NCBI RefSeq assembly: GCF_002797685.1
Contig: NZ_PGFH01000001.1
Location: 1,302,001-1,366,000 of the forward strand
Length of the DNA stretch: 64,000 nucleotides
Reading direction: 5' to 3'
Source of the DNA: Salinibacterium amurskyense
Lineage (GTDB): Bacteria > Actinomycetota > Actinomycetes > Actinomycetales > Microbacteriaceae
The notes under the pieces are model-generated. The model made no database searches and was not told the DNA's origin. It saw nothing but the letters and a program-made list of their open reading frames with translations. Below are positions 17,294-25,147 of this stretch, piece by piece (position 1 is the first letter of the stretch; each line of letters opens with the position of its first letter). A program made the position numbers and the translations under genes.

Positions 17294-17331
17294 CTACTCT
17301 GACTTCCTTTCGGGAGGAAGTCTCAGAGTAG
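17294..17331 (-). promoter_or_regulatory. Hairpin holding the ribosome binding site of the 1313-residue membrane protein
   Basis: Arms 17315-17331 and 17294-17308 pair over 15 bp with a 2-nt bulge and a 6-nt loop. In the mRNA the 3' arm carries AGGAAG, the only Shine-Dalgarno candidate, and the stem ends at the base before the ATG (17293). It could instead be the terminator of the DUF2510 gene 13 nt upstream, but it has no U-tract. Confidence 0.6.
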
Positions 17332-17344
17332 CGGTGCTGAAAGC

Positions 17345-17530
17345 CTAAGAAGCGATGAGGCGCGAAAGTGTGGACTGTTGCTGGGCGTAGCCCTTTGCAG
17401 CCTGAAGTTCGGGGCGCGGCTTTTCGAGACGGTTGGTCCAGACCTTGCCATCCCACCAGCGAAGCAGGTGGCTACCAGCGGGGTCCGGGTACCAGCCGAA
17501 GGGAGGAAGTTGAGTTGCGGTGTTAGACAT
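17345..17530 (-). CDS. Small DUF2510-domain protein
   Basis: 61 residues from ATG 17530; the longer frame upstream has no conserved content and runs antisense to the next gene. The motif GWYPDPAGS..LLRWWDGKVWT is the DUF2510 signature, a short Trp-rich unit common at the ends of actinobacterial membrane proteins. A free-standing copy is unusual, since the domain is mostly fused to a transmembrane partner. It precedes the giant membrane protein on the same strand and may act with it. Confidence 0.8.
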   Translation of the reverse strand: MSNTATQLPPFGWYPDPAGSHLLRWWDGKVWTNRLEKPRPELQAAKGYAQQQSTLSRLIAS

Positions 17531-17704
17531 CGGGGGCGTCCAAGGTGCCCTGCCACGGGGGGCGATACGGGTGTGGCGTTCGATCCAGCCGCCGAGGATC
17601 AGTTCGGGGGAACGGCTAGTCCCCAGTATAGGGGGCACGTTTCCGGCCCCACAAGGGGGTACGCGCCTCGGCGAGGGTGACTTCGGTGTGAGAGTACTCG
17701 TGGG

Positions 17705-17710
17705 TAAGAT
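17705..17710 (+). promoter_or_regulatory. -10 element of the 57-residue membrane protein gene (leaderless)
   Basis: TAAGAT ends 6 nt before the GTG at 17717. The GGAGG in between touches the start codon, too close for a Shine-Dalgarno role. Confidence 0.5.
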
Positions 17711-17716
17711 GGAGGA

Positions 17717-17890
17717 GTGAACATTCTTGGATTTGTAATTTCCTTCGTGCTCTTCGTGGGCGGCATCTACATGATGGGCGAAGCCTTCTACGTTGAGGGT
17801 CTGGAGTCTGTCGTGTTCATTGGTGGCCTGCTCGTCACCACTGCGGGGGTCTTCATCCCGATCCACGTAATGAAGCGCGTAGACAGCTAG
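17717..17890 (+). CDS. Small two-helix membrane protein, 57 residues
   Basis: GTG 17717 to TAG 17888-17890. The product MNILGFVISFVLFVGGIYMM... has two hydrophobic segments (about 3-19 and 32-48) joined by an acidic turn (GEAFYVEGLES) and a basic tail (HVMKRVDS). Hydrophobic periodicity, G+C at third positions and the gap-free fit before the esterase gene (6 nt from stop to ATG) support a real gene. Family not recognised; it may be a small integral protein of unknown partner. Confidence 0.65.
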   Translation: MNILGFVISFVLFVGGIYMMGEAFYVEGLESVVFIGGLLVTTAGVFIPIHVMKRVDS

Positions 17891-17896
17891 CACGGC

Positions 17897-18793
17897 ATGG
17901 CGAGCCTTCTCAGTCGGCTCGCTCCACTTGCGTTGACCCTTCGAGGGTCAAAACGCATGTTCAGCGATCCCCAGCGAACTCTCGCGCGGATTGCTGAGCT
18001 TCGAAAGAAACCTGTCCGGTTCGCCCCTCCGGCGTCGATCTCCAGGCACGTCTCGGTCTCACGCCGCGATGTTGGCGGTTGGCCCGTGTTCACGATTGCG
18101 CCCCAGTCCTCTTCGGGCGCCGGCCATGTCGTGTATCTCCACGGTGGAAGCTACGTCTTTCAGATCGATCCGCTGCACTGGAAGCTCATCGCCCGTCTCG
18201 TGCGCGCCACCGGAACGACGTTCACCGTTCCGATCATGCCTCTCGCTCCCGACGGCCGTGCTTCCGTGGTTGTTGATCGAGCGGCATCCATCGTTCAATC
18301 CGTTGTGGCCGACGTCGGCGCTGAGAATGTCAGCGTGATGGGGGATTCCTCCGGCGGTGGGATGGCCATGGCCGTTTCCATGGAACTGCGCGACCGCAAG
18401 CTTCCTCCGCTCCGCTCGATCGTGCTGATTGCGCCCTGGCTCGACATCAGCGGCACCGACCCGATGTTGGCGGAGATTGCTCCGCGGGATCCGTGGCTTG
18501 CGGTTCCGGGAACGCACGCGGCGGGGGCGCTCTATCGTGCCGAGCTCGACGAGAGCGACTGGCGTGTGAGCCCCATCCACGGCGACCTCACTGGCCTCGC
18601 ACCCATCACTGTCTTCACGGGAACCCGAGACCTCGTGCATGCGGATGCGCTGCGCCTTCGTGATCGTGCGCAGAAAGAGGGCATCGCCCTCGACTTCCAT
18701 GTGGGGGAGGGCATGATCCACGACTACCCACTCTTGCCGATTCCCGAGGCCGCCGAGGCGCGCTCCGTTATTGAGCGCGCAATAACGCGTTAA
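17897..18793 (+). CDS. Alpha/beta hydrolase, hormone-sensitive-lipase (family IV) esterase
   Basis: 298 residues. The oxyanion-hole motif HGG is at 82-84 (YLHGGSYVF), nucleophile S151 lies in GDSSGGGMA, D245 in TGTRDLVHAD and H275 in MIHDYPLL. These are the landmarks of the HSL family, which cleaves short acyl esters. There is no signal peptide, so it is cytosolic or membrane-associated. It follows the 57-residue membrane protein by 6 nt, so co-expression is likely. A strong hairpin closes the unit two bases after the stop. Confidence 0.93.
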   Translation: MASLLSRLAPLALTLRGSKRMFSDPQRTLARIAELRKKPVRFAPPASISRHVSVSRRDVGGWPVFTIAPQSSSGAGHVVYLHGGSYVFQIDPLHWKLIARLVRATGTTFTVPIMPLAPDGRASVVVDRAASIVQSVVADVGAENVSVMGDSSGGGMAMAVSMELRDRKLPPLRSIVLIAPWLDISGTDPMLAEIAPRDPWLAVPGTHAAGALYRAELDESDWRVSPIHGDLTGLAPITVFTGTRDLVHADALRLRDRAQKEGIALDFHVGEGMIHDYPLLPIPEAAEARSVIERAITR

Positions 18794-18794
18794 C

Positions 18795-18829
18795 GAATGA
18801 AGGCCGCCTCAGTGAGGCGGCCTTCATTC
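18795..18829. terminator. Bidirectional hairpin terminator (esterase / tRNA-Gly)
   Basis: Perfect 16-bp arms (18795-18810 and 18814-18829) with a 3-nt loop. It lies between the convergent esterase and tRNA-Gly genes, with a short T-run on each side. Confidence 0.85.
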
Positions 18830-18834
18830 TGTAA

Positions 18835-18908
18835 TGGAGGGGATACGGAGAATCGAACTCCGGTCATCAGTTTGGAAGACTGAGGCTTTACCATTAAGCT
18901 ACATCCCC
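18835..18908 (-). tRNA. tRNA-Gly(UCC), CCA encoded
   Basis: Read on the minus strand, a complete cloverleaf starts at 18908 (GGGGATG) and ends with U73 at 18838 followed by genomic CCA at 18837-18835. The anticodon loop CTTCCAA gives anticodon UCC. The T-loop GTTCGATTC and D-loop TTAATGGTAAAG are intact. Confidence 0.96.
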
Positions 18909-19165
18909 ATTTGGTACCCGTTCGTGCTGTGTACCGAGGAATACTGTACCTGAAACCTCGCAAAGTGCGAAGTCGAGATCGCTCAAGGCGAAACTTCCCA
19001 GCGAATTGCTGGACGGGAGCCCGATAAACACGGTGAACGGGATGCAAAAGAGATCGATCTTTGGATCTCGTCAACATTCTCTGCGCGCTCAGGCTAGACT
19101 TGCCGAGGCCAATTTTGTATCGGCATTGCACTGTGATGCCGCGGCCATGAAACAGCACGGCGCCC

Positions 19166-19239
19166 CGGGGCGTAGCTCAGCTTGGTAGAGCGCTCGGTTT
19201 GGGACCGAGAGGTCGCAGGTTCGAATCCTGTCGCCCCGA
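19166..19239 (+). tRNA. tRNA-Pro(UGG)
   Basis: 74 nt. The acceptor CGGGGCG pairs with CGCCCCG, discriminator A73 at 19239, and CCA is not encoded. The anticodon loop TTTGGGA gives UGG. The T-arm GTTCGAATC is intact. The trigger factor start codon is 35 nt downstream with no terminator between, so both may come from one transcript. Confidence 0.96.
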
Positions 19240-19274
19240 CGAAATACACCATCGAATTACAGGAGATCCACGAC

Positions 19275-20606
19275 GTGAAGACAACCGTTGAGAAGCTGAG
19301 CCCGACCCGCGTCAAGCTCAACATCTCGGTCACCCCCGAAGAACTCAAGCCGAGCATCGATCACGCGTATGGCCACATCGCCTCGCAGATCAACATCCCC
19401 GGCTTCCGCAAGGGAAAGGTGCCGCCGCAGCTGGTTGACCAGCGCGTTGGCCGCGAAGAGATCTTGAACCACGCTGTGAGCGATGGACTCGATGGCTTCT
19501 ACCGCCAGGCTGTTACCGAAGAAGAGATTCGCGTTCTCGGTCGCCCCGAGGCTGACATCGTCACCTGGCCCGAGGTCAAGGACTTCAGCGGAGACCTCGT
19601 TCTCGCTATCGAGGTTGACGTTCGCCCCGAGTTCGACATGCCTGCCTACGACAAGCTCACCCTCACGGTTGACGCTGTCGAAGCATCCGCCGACGACGTC
19701 AAGACCGAACTCGACACCCTGCGTGCTCGTTTCGGCACGCTCGTCACCGTTGACCGTCCGGCCAAGACCGGCGACTTCGCTCAGCTCGACCTCGTCGCCA
19801 AGATCGGTGACACCGAGGTTGACTCCGCAACGAGCATTTCCTACGAGCTCGGCTCAGGTGAACTGATCGAGGGCATCGACGAAGCCCTTGACTCGCTCAG
19901 CGCCGGCGAATCCACCACCTTCGAGTCAGTACTGCTCGGCGGAGACCACGAGGGCGAAACCGCCGTCATCAGCGTTTCGCTGCTCACCGTCAAGGAGCGC
20001 GAGCTTCCTGAGGCTGACGACGACTTCGCTCAGATGGCTAGCGAGTTCGACACCATCAAGGAGCTCAAGGCCGACCTCAAGGAGCAGGTAAAGCGCTCCA
20101 AGTCGTTCGGTCAGGCTTCTGAAGCTCGCGACCAGATCGTTGACGAACTGCTCAAGAGCGTTGAGATCCCCGTTCCCGAGAAGCTCGTTGAAGACGAAGT
20201 TCACCGTCACCTCGAGAACGAGAACCGCCTCGAAGACGACGAGCACCGCGCAGAGGTAGTCGTCGCCAGCGAGAAGACCTTCCGCTCGCAGATCCTCCTC
20301 GACTCGATCGTTGAGAAGGAAGAGATCAAGGTCAGCCAGGAAGAGCTCACCTCGTACCTCGTGCAGGGCGCTCAGCAGTACGGCATGGAGCCCGGCGAGT
20401 TCATCCAGATCCTGGACAAGAACGGCCAGATCCCCGCCATGGTGGCTGAGGTTGCTCGCAGCAAGGCTCTCGCAGTCGTGCTCAGCAAGGCCAAGGTTGT
20501 TGACACCAAGGGCAAGGCCGTCGACGTATCGGCTTTCACCGCTCTCGCCAACTCAGACTCTGCTGAAGAAGTTGTTGCAGCAGAGGACGCAAGCGACGAG
20601 TCCTAA
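19275..20606 (+). CDS. tig: Trigger factor, ribosome-associated chaperone
   Basis: 443 residues from GTG 19275, chosen because AGGAGA lies 8 nt before it; longer frames run into tRNA-Pro. The ribosome-binding loop GFRKGKVPP is at about 43-51, the FKBP-like prolyl isomerase domain covers about 150-240, and a helical C-terminal arm with an acidic Ala/Glu tail follows. It binds nascent chains at the exit tunnel near L23 and delays folding. In actinobacteria tig usually lies upstream of clpP1P2-clpX, as it does here with two minus-strand genes inserted between. A perfect hairpin follows the stop. Confidence 0.98.
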   Translation: MKTTVEKLSPTRVKLNISVTPEELKPSIDHAYGHIASQINIPGFRKGKVPPQLVDQRVGREEILNHAVSDGLDGFYRQAVTEEEIRVLGRPEADIVTWPEVKDFSGDLVLAIEVDVRPEFDMPAYDKLTLTVDAVEASADDVKTELDTLRARFGTLVTVDRPAKTGDFAQLDLVAKIGDTEVDSATSISYELGSGELIEGIDEALDSLSAGESTTFESVLLGGDHEGETAVISVSLLTVKERELPEADDDFAQMASEFDTIKELKADLKEQVKRSKSFGQASEARDQIVDELLKSVEIPVPEKLVEDEVHRHLENENRLEDDEHRAEVVVASEKTFRSQILLDSIVEKEEIKVSQEELTSYLVQGAQQYGMEPGEFIQILDKNGQIPAMVAEVARSKALAVVLSKAKVVDTKGKAVDVSAFTALANSDSAEEVVAAEDASDES

Positions 20607-20623
20607 GCAACACAGTTTTACCC

Positions 20624-20659
20624 CCTCACGGCCGACTAGTTATCTAGTCGGCCGTGAGG
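20624..20659. terminator. Bidirectional hairpin terminator (tig / nucleoside hydrolase)
   Basis: Perfect 16-bp arms (20624-20639, 20644-20659) with a 4-nt loop TTAT, between two convergent genes. Confidence 0.85.
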
Positions 20660-20677
20660 TCGTTAAGGGCGAAAACG

Positions 20678-21634
20678 TCAGCGTGTGATTGTCTCGACAA
20701 AGAGGCGCGCATAGCGAGCGCCGTCGACGCCGAGCGCGACATCGATGCGGCGAGAGCTGTTGTCAGCAGCGCCGTCTTGTTCGTGTCCTGCGGTGCGGTG
20801 GTCGACCACGGTTTGACCGCGAGTGAGCGGATCGGCCAGACTGACGCGCACCGGCACATGCACCGTGGTGAGCCCGACCGGATCGATGGCAGCGCAGACC
20901 GCACCAGCATCCCCAATATCGCCGTGTCCATCACCGGCAACGCGAACCTCGCCGCCCTTCACCGTGACAAGGTGCTGGAGCAAGCGGCCAGTGAGTTGAG
21001 CTCCGGCCTCTGCCGACGCCGCGAGAGTGGCAATCTCGGCGGGCGCAATGGTGACGGCATAGAAAACATCCAAGCCATACATCGTGATCGGAACACCCGC
21101 GGTGAGCACGATCTCCGCAGCCTCGGGATCGTGCCACGTGTTGAACTCGGCAACGGCCGTCGCGTTGCCGACAGAGGCCGAGCCGCCCATGAACACGATG
21201 CGTTCGACGTTGGCGAGCACCTCGGGGTAGGTGCGCACCAAGAGGGCGATATTCGTCATCGGGGCGAGCGGAACGAGCGTAACCGGAGTGGGGCTCGCGA
21301 GAATCTCGCGACGCAACAGCTCAACCGCATGAAGCGGAACGACCTGACGAGTGGATGCGGGCAGGCCGAGATCGGCGAGTCCATCCACGCCATGAACGTG
21401 GGCAGCCGGATGCGCGTCGGCGAGTAACGGGCGGTTGGCGCCCGCGGCTACCGGAACATCGCCGGCTCCCGCAGCATCCAGAACGGTCAAAGTATTACGC
21501 ACGACCTGCTCAAGGCTCGCGTTGCCCGCCACGCAGGTAACCGCTCGCAGATTGACACCGGGGTGTCGCACCGCCAGCATCAGCGCGAGCGCATCGTCAA
21601 TACCAGTGTCAACGTCGAGAATCATTTGCTGCAT
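20678..21634 (-). CDS. Inosine-uridine preferring nucleoside hydrolase
   Basis: 318 residues. The Ca-binding signature DVDTGIDDA (7-15) opens the chain, followed by TNIALLVRTYPE and a late His (DHRTAGHEQ) that would complete the active site. Nucleoside hydrolases split the N-glycosidic bond of ribonucleosides for purine and pyrimidine salvage in the cytosol. I take the ATG at 21634, because TAGCAT (21646-21641) lies exactly 6 nt upstream and the ATG nine bases later would leave that spacing unexplained. Specificity among inosine, uridine and others cannot be told. Confidence 0.92.
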   Translation of the reverse strand: MQQMILDVDTGIDDALALMLAVRHPGVNLRAVTCVAGNASLEQVVRNTLTVLDAAGAGDVPVAAGANRPLLADAHPAAHVHGVDGLADLGLPASTRQVVPLHAVELLRREILASPTPVTLVPLAPMTNIALLVRTYPEVLANVERIVFMGGSASVGNATAVAEFNTWHDPEAAEIVLTAGVPITMYGLDVFYAVTIAPAEIATLAASAEAGAQLTGRLLQHLVTVKGGEVRVAGDGHGDIGDAGAVCAAIDPVGLTTVHVPVRVSLADPLTRGQTVVDHRTAGHEQDGAADNSSRRIDVALGVDGARYARLFVETITR

Positions 21635-21640
21635 GCGGCA

Positions 21641-21646
21641 ATGCTA
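21641..21646 (-). promoter_or_regulatory. -10 element of the nucleoside hydrolase gene (leaderless)
   Basis: TAGCAT on the minus strand, 6 nt before the ATG; no Shine-Dalgarno sequence. Confidence 0.5.
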
Positions 21647-21695
21647 TTGCCGCTGCAGCACTCACCGTGACGGATGCCGTCACCCACAGTGCGAA

Positions 21696-22184
21696 CTATT
21701 CAGCGAGCAACTCGGCAGCGTACCCCCGCACCGAGCGTTGATAGATAGGGAGATAGCTCGCCAGGGCCATCAGGGCAACGGCGGCACCCTGCGTCGGATC
21801 GCCGCGACTCGTGAGGGCAAGAGCGAGGAAGGCGGCGGTAGGCCCCGTCCACTCATCGTCGGGATGCTCGTGGAGCTGCTGCTCGAGTAAAGCGATTGAC
21901 TCCTCGATGCGATCGAGATTGCGTAGCGTGCTGGCCAACTGGATGGTCGCACGCGGCATCAGGGCTGCATCCAAGCCATTCTCGATGGCGCGGCGGTAGA
22001 GCGGTTCTGCCTCGGTCTCTAACCCGGCATAGTCCCGCGCGCCCGCTGCCTCGAAGAGCGCTTCGGCATCGTCAGGGTCGCGTTCGGCGACAAGCTCATC
22101 GATCGCCGAGACAACATCGTGCTCCGCCATGGTGGCTGCGTGGGCCCAAATATCTGCGATTCGATCGCGCCAGTTCTGCTGCAT
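21696..22184 (-). CDS. Tetratricopeptide-repeat protein
   Basis: 162 residues, almost all helical, with two or three TPR-like pairs: DYAGLETEAEPLYRRAIENG (about 50-70) and DRIEESIALLEQQLHEHPDD (about 92-112). Small actinobacterial proteins of this type are annotated as TPR proteins with no assigned role; they act as protein-binding scaffolds. The gene has its own -10 (TAGGCT at 22196-22191, 6 nt before the ATG) and is divergent from clpP1. Confidence 0.8.
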   Translation of the reverse strand: MQQNWRDRIADIWAHAATMAEHDVVSAIDELVAERDPDDAEALFEAAGARDYAGLETEAEPLYRRAIENGLDAALMPRATIQLASTLRNLDRIEESIALLEQQLHEHPDDEWTGPTAAFLALALTSRGDPTQGAAVALMALASYLPIYQRSVRGYAAELLAE

Positions 22185-22190
22185 TCGGTG

Positions 22191-22196
22191 AGCCTA
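22191..22196 (-). promoter_or_regulatory. -10 element of the TPR gene (leaderless)
   Basis: TAGGCT on the minus strand, 6 nt before the ATG at 22184. Confidence 0.5.
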
Positions 22197-22219
22197 CAAG
22201 CAGCCTCTGGCGACGCGGT

Positions 22220-22237
22220 ACTTTGCCTAGGGCGAAC
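22220..22237 (+). promoter_or_regulatory. Candidate ClgR operator upstream of clpP1
   Basis: ACTTTGCCTAGGGCGAAC matches the corynebacterial ClgR consensus WNNWCGCYNANRGCGWWS as I remember it, with one mismatch (T for the first C of CGC). It lies about 84 nt before the clpP1 start and upstream of a TAGATT -10 at 22265-22270. ClgR activates clpP1P2 in actinobacteria. The clgR gene itself is not in the window. Confidence 0.55.
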
Positions 22238-22303
22238 ACGCCAGAATCGCGGGCCGTACTCGGATAGATTCTTACTACGCGATAACTGAAATGGAGCGCA
22301 ACA

Positions 22304-22924
22304 ATGGCCCAACCGGCATTGGTCTCGAGCATCTTCGACCAACTCCTCAAGGACCGCATCATCTGGCTCGGCTCAGAGGTGCGCGACGCAAACGCGAACG
22401 AGATCTGCGCAAAGATCTTGCTGCTCGCAGCAGAGGATCCCAAGCGCGACATTTACCTTTACATCAACTCGCCCGGTGGTTCGATCACCGCTGGCATGGC
22501 GATCTACGACACGATGAAGTTCGTTCCGAACGACATTGTGACCGTCGGTATTGGCCTTGCCGCCTCGATGGGGCAGTTCCTGCTCTCCTCGGGTACCAAG
22601 GGCAAGCGCTACATCACCCCCAACGCACGCGTGCTCCTGCACCAGCCGTCGGGTGGATTTGGTGGAACCGCCGCAGACATTCAGACTCAGGCTGGCGTCA
22701 TCCTCGACATGAAGAAGCGCATGGCAGAGCTCACCGCTGAGCAGACTGGCAAGAGCGTCGAACAGGTTCTTATCGACAACGACCGCGACAACTGGTTCAC
22801 GGCTAAAGAAGCACTCGAATACGGCTTCGTTGATCACCTCCGCGAATTCGCATCCGACGTTGTGGGCGGTGGCGGAACCGAAGACAACGCGTCCGACGAC
22901 AACGCAACCGGCAAGAAGGACTAA
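22304..22924 (+). CDS. clpP1: ATP-dependent Clp protease proteolytic subunit 1
   Basis: 206 residues. The catalytic triad is S88 (GLAASMGQF), H113 (LLHQPSGG) and D162 (NDRDNWF). The N-terminus is short, without a long propeptide; the Gly/Asn/Asp-rich tail after 185 is extra. In actinobacteria ClpP1 forms a mixed tetradecamer with ClpP2 and degrades substrates fed by ClpX or ClpC. The start has ATGGAG 7 nt upstream. clpP2 follows after 2 nt, forming an operon. Confidence 0.97.
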   Translation: MAQPALVSSIFDQLLKDRIIWLGSEVRDANANEICAKILLLAAEDPKRDIYLYINSPGGSITAGMAIYDTMKFVPNDIVTVGIGLAASMGQFLLSSGTKGKRYITPNARVLLHQPSGGFGGTAADIQTQAGVILDMKKRMAELTAEQTGKSVEQVLIDNDRDNWFTAKEALEYGFVDHLREFASDVVGGGGTEDNASDDNATGKKD

Positions 22925-22926
22925 TC

Positions 22927-23601
22927 ATGGAGAACTTTAACCTCGGTGCTCAGGCACCCGCAGGCATTGGCCGTCCGGATGCTGACGCTCGCTACATCTT
23001 GCCGACGTTCGAAGAGCGCACGGCATATGGCTACAAGCGCCAAGACCCGTACGCCAAGCTGTTCGAAGACCGCATCATCTTCCTGGGTGTGCAGATCGAC
23101 GACGCATCCGCCGACGACGTGATGGCTCAGCTTCTCGTTCTCGAGAGCCAAGACCCTGACCGCGACATCGTGATGTACATCAACTCACCCGGTGGCTCGT
23201 TCACCGCGATGACGGCAATCTACGACACGATGCAGTACATTCGTCCGCAGATTCAGACCGTCGTTCTCGGCCAGGCTGCTTCGGCTGCCGCCGTGATCAC
23301 CGCCGGTGGAACCAAGGGAAAGCGTCTGGCTCTGCCCAACGCCCGCATCCTCATCCACCAGCCCAGTGGTGGCTCGGAAGGTTCGAGCCAGGCGTCGGAC
23401 ATCGAGATTCAGGCACGCGAAATTCTTCGTATGCGTGGATGGCTCGAAGAGACCCTGTCGTTCCACTCGAACCGCACTCCTGAGCAGATCAACAAGGACA
23501 TCGAGCGCGACAAGATCCTGAGCGCGGCTGAGGCAATGGAGTACGGTCTCATCGACCAGGTGCTCACGAGCCGCAAGACGCTGCCGGCGATCACGAGCTA
23601 A
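22927..23601 (+). CDS. clpP2: ATP-dependent Clp protease proteolytic subunit 2
   Basis: 224 residues with an N-terminal propeptide-like region of about 30 residues. Triad: S119 (GQAASAAAV), H144 (LIHQPSGG) and D195 (IERDKILS). It pairs with ClpP1 in one ring complex and normally provides the docking face for the unfoldase. It is the second gene of the operon and is closed by a strong hairpin. Confidence 0.97.
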   Translation: MENFNLGAQAPAGIGRPDADARYILPTFEERTAYGYKRQDPYAKLFEDRIIFLGVQIDDASADDVMAQLLVLESQDPDRDIVMYINSPGGSFTAMTAIYDTMQYIRPQIQTVVLGQAASAAAVITAGGTKGKRLALPNARILIHQPSGGSEGSSQASDIEIQAREILRMRGWLEETLSFHSNRTPEQINKDIERDKILSAAEAMEYGLIDQVLTSRKTLPAITS

Positions 23602-23616
23602 CACTCGCTTGTACGC

Positions 23617-23655
23617 AATTGAGGCGGTCACCCTGATGGGGTGACCGCCTCAATT
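23617..23655. terminator. Bidirectional hairpin terminator (clpP2 / copC)
   Basis: Perfect 17-bp arms (23617-23633, 23639-23655) around a 5-nt loop, between convergent operons. Confidence 0.85.
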
Positions 23656-23710
23656 CGTTAATACGTGTGGTGAGAGAGGGTGAGCCAGCTGACGCGCTGG
23701 CTCACCTTCC

Positions 23711-24349
23711 TTACGGGGACTCGTCTTTCTTGCGTTTGACGGAGATCAAGAAGATCGCCACGCCAGCAATCAGCACGAGCGTGATTGCGGCGCCGATTAA
23801 CACGATCGTTTCAGCATCGACGCTCGTGCCCGCAGTGGAGCCGTCACTATCGCTGCTGCCGTCGGAGTCTTCGGACGCCGCCGGGGGAGTGCTCTCCTCG
23901 AGCGAACCACCGCCGCAGGCTGGCGGGGCATCCAACGCTTCGGAGAGCACCTGATCGGCATCCGGTTGCCACGTGAAGTTGATCTCGTCAGAGATGGTGT
24001 GGCCGTCGGCTGACACCAGCTGCCAGAGCATCCGGTACTCACCAGGCTCACCGAGAGCAGCCACAGTGGAGAGCGACTCGTCGCGGATGCTGACGCAGCC
24101 GTCGCCGTAGTAGCCGCCGTCGGCATCCAGAATCTGAATCGCGAAACCACCACCGTCCCCGGCAAGGTCGAGCAGTACGTCGTTGGTGGTGACGGAGAAC
24201 TCGTCGGGCAGCACGGTGAGGGTTTCGCCCTCGAGCGGGGTGCTGTCGACGAGATAGTTATGGGCAGACGCGGGCGCGGCCACGAGCAGCAGTAACGCTG
24301 CAAGCGTGGCCGCGCTGAACGCGGCGCCGATGCGAATAACTCGACGCAT
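23711..24349 (-). CDS. copC: CopC-domain copper-binding protein, membrane-anchored
   Basis: 212 residues. A signal peptide ends at APASA, so H30 would become the mature N-terminal residue, the first ligand of the CopC Cu(II) site. The other ligands fit D115 and H117 in SADGHTIS. A Ser/Asp/Gly-rich linker follows (about 150-175) and a C-terminal transmembrane helix (IVLIGAAITLVLIAGVAIF) with a basic stop. The protein thus sits on the outer face of the membrane and binds copper. It is the last gene of a three-gene minus-strand cluster with the YcnI-like gene 8 nt upstream. Confidence 0.9.
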   Translation of the reverse strand: MRRVIRIGAAFSAATLAALLLLVAAPASAHNYLVDSTPLEGETLTVLPDEFSVTTNDVLLDLAGDGGGFAIQILDADGGYYGDGCVSIRDESLSTVAALGEPGEYRMLWQLVSADGHTISDEINFTWQPDADQVLSEALDAPPACGGGSLEESTPPAASEDSDGSSDSDGSTAGTSVDAETIVLIGAAITLVLIAGVAIFLISVKRKKDESP

Positions 24350-24357
24350 GATTCGAA

Positions 24358-25083
24358 CTACTTAGTGGCGGGGCGACGGAAAGCGAATGCCGCTACGAGC
24401 GCGCCGAGACCGGCGACGAGACCGGCGATTCCCAGACCGCGGGCAACCGGGTCGCCGCTGGAAGCTGCAGCCTCGTCACTGTGCTCGTCTTCACTGGCGT
24501 GGTCGTCGCTGTCGCCGTGAGCATCGTCGTCGGTTGCGGTGTCACCGTGGTGATCCACCGGAGCATCGTTGACGTAAAGGATTGGAGCAGGCTTCTCCGC
24601 TCCCTCTTCGGTGCCATTCCAACTCACAACGGAACCATCGGTGTACGTCTGGTCGGCGGTCAGTACAACGCTTCCGACATCCGGAACCGGTCCGAGTGAG
24701 ATCGGGAGCAAGAGCAGTGCACCGTCGCCGATTTCGGAACCCGCCTGAGCTGTCCACACAATCGACGTCACGGCTTCGGTGATTTCGCTTTCGCCGATCA
24801 TGACGGGCTCGGGCAGCTCGCTGCGCACCAACTCAGCATCCCAGCCGGGAACCGGCACGAAGCGCACGCTCGTGAACGGGGTGTCGGTGGGCAGGTTCAG
24901 TTGCACGCGGTTGGTCTTCTCGGTGTCTGATTCGTTGGGAACCTTGACGGTGATGAGGGCGTAGCTTCCAGCGTCTGACTGGCCCGGGTCAATAGTGACG
25001 TGAGCCATCGCTGCGAGCGGAGCCGCTACTGCGAGTGCAGCACCAGCGGAAAGGGCGAGGGCAACTTTAGTTAAATTCTTCAT
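24358..25083 (-). CDS. YcnI-like (DUF1775) copper-associated protein
   Basis: 241 residues from ATG 25083; the upstream extension to 25218 precedes an obvious signal peptide and is rejected. Cleavage after AAMA would expose H28 as the N-terminal residue (HVTIDPGQ), the single-histidine copper ligand of YcnI proteins. The DUF1775 domain covers about 28-165 and shows VPNESDTEKTNRV and PGWDAEL. A His/Asp/Glu-rich linker (DHHGDTATDDDAHGDSDDH) could bind further metal. A C-terminal helix and RRPATK anchor it in the membrane. It works beside CopC in copper delivery or buffering. Confidence 0.9.
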   Translation of the reverse strand: MKNLTKVALALSAGAALAVAAPLAAMAHVTIDPGQSDAGSYALITVKVPNESDTEKTNRVQLNLPTDTPFTSVRFVPVPGWDAELVRSELPEPVMIGESEITEAVTSIVWTAQAGSEIGDGALLLLPISLGPVPDVGSVVLTADQTYTDGSVVSWNGTEEGAEKPAPILYVNDAPVDHHGDTATDDDAHGDSDDHASEDEHSDEAAASSGDPVARGLGIAGLVAGLGALVAAFAFRRPATK

Positions 25084-25147
25084 TGTTTTCTTTCTCAAAA
25101 AGGGTCGCAAATGAGCGACAAATATCGGGGGATGCTGTGCGGCGTCG

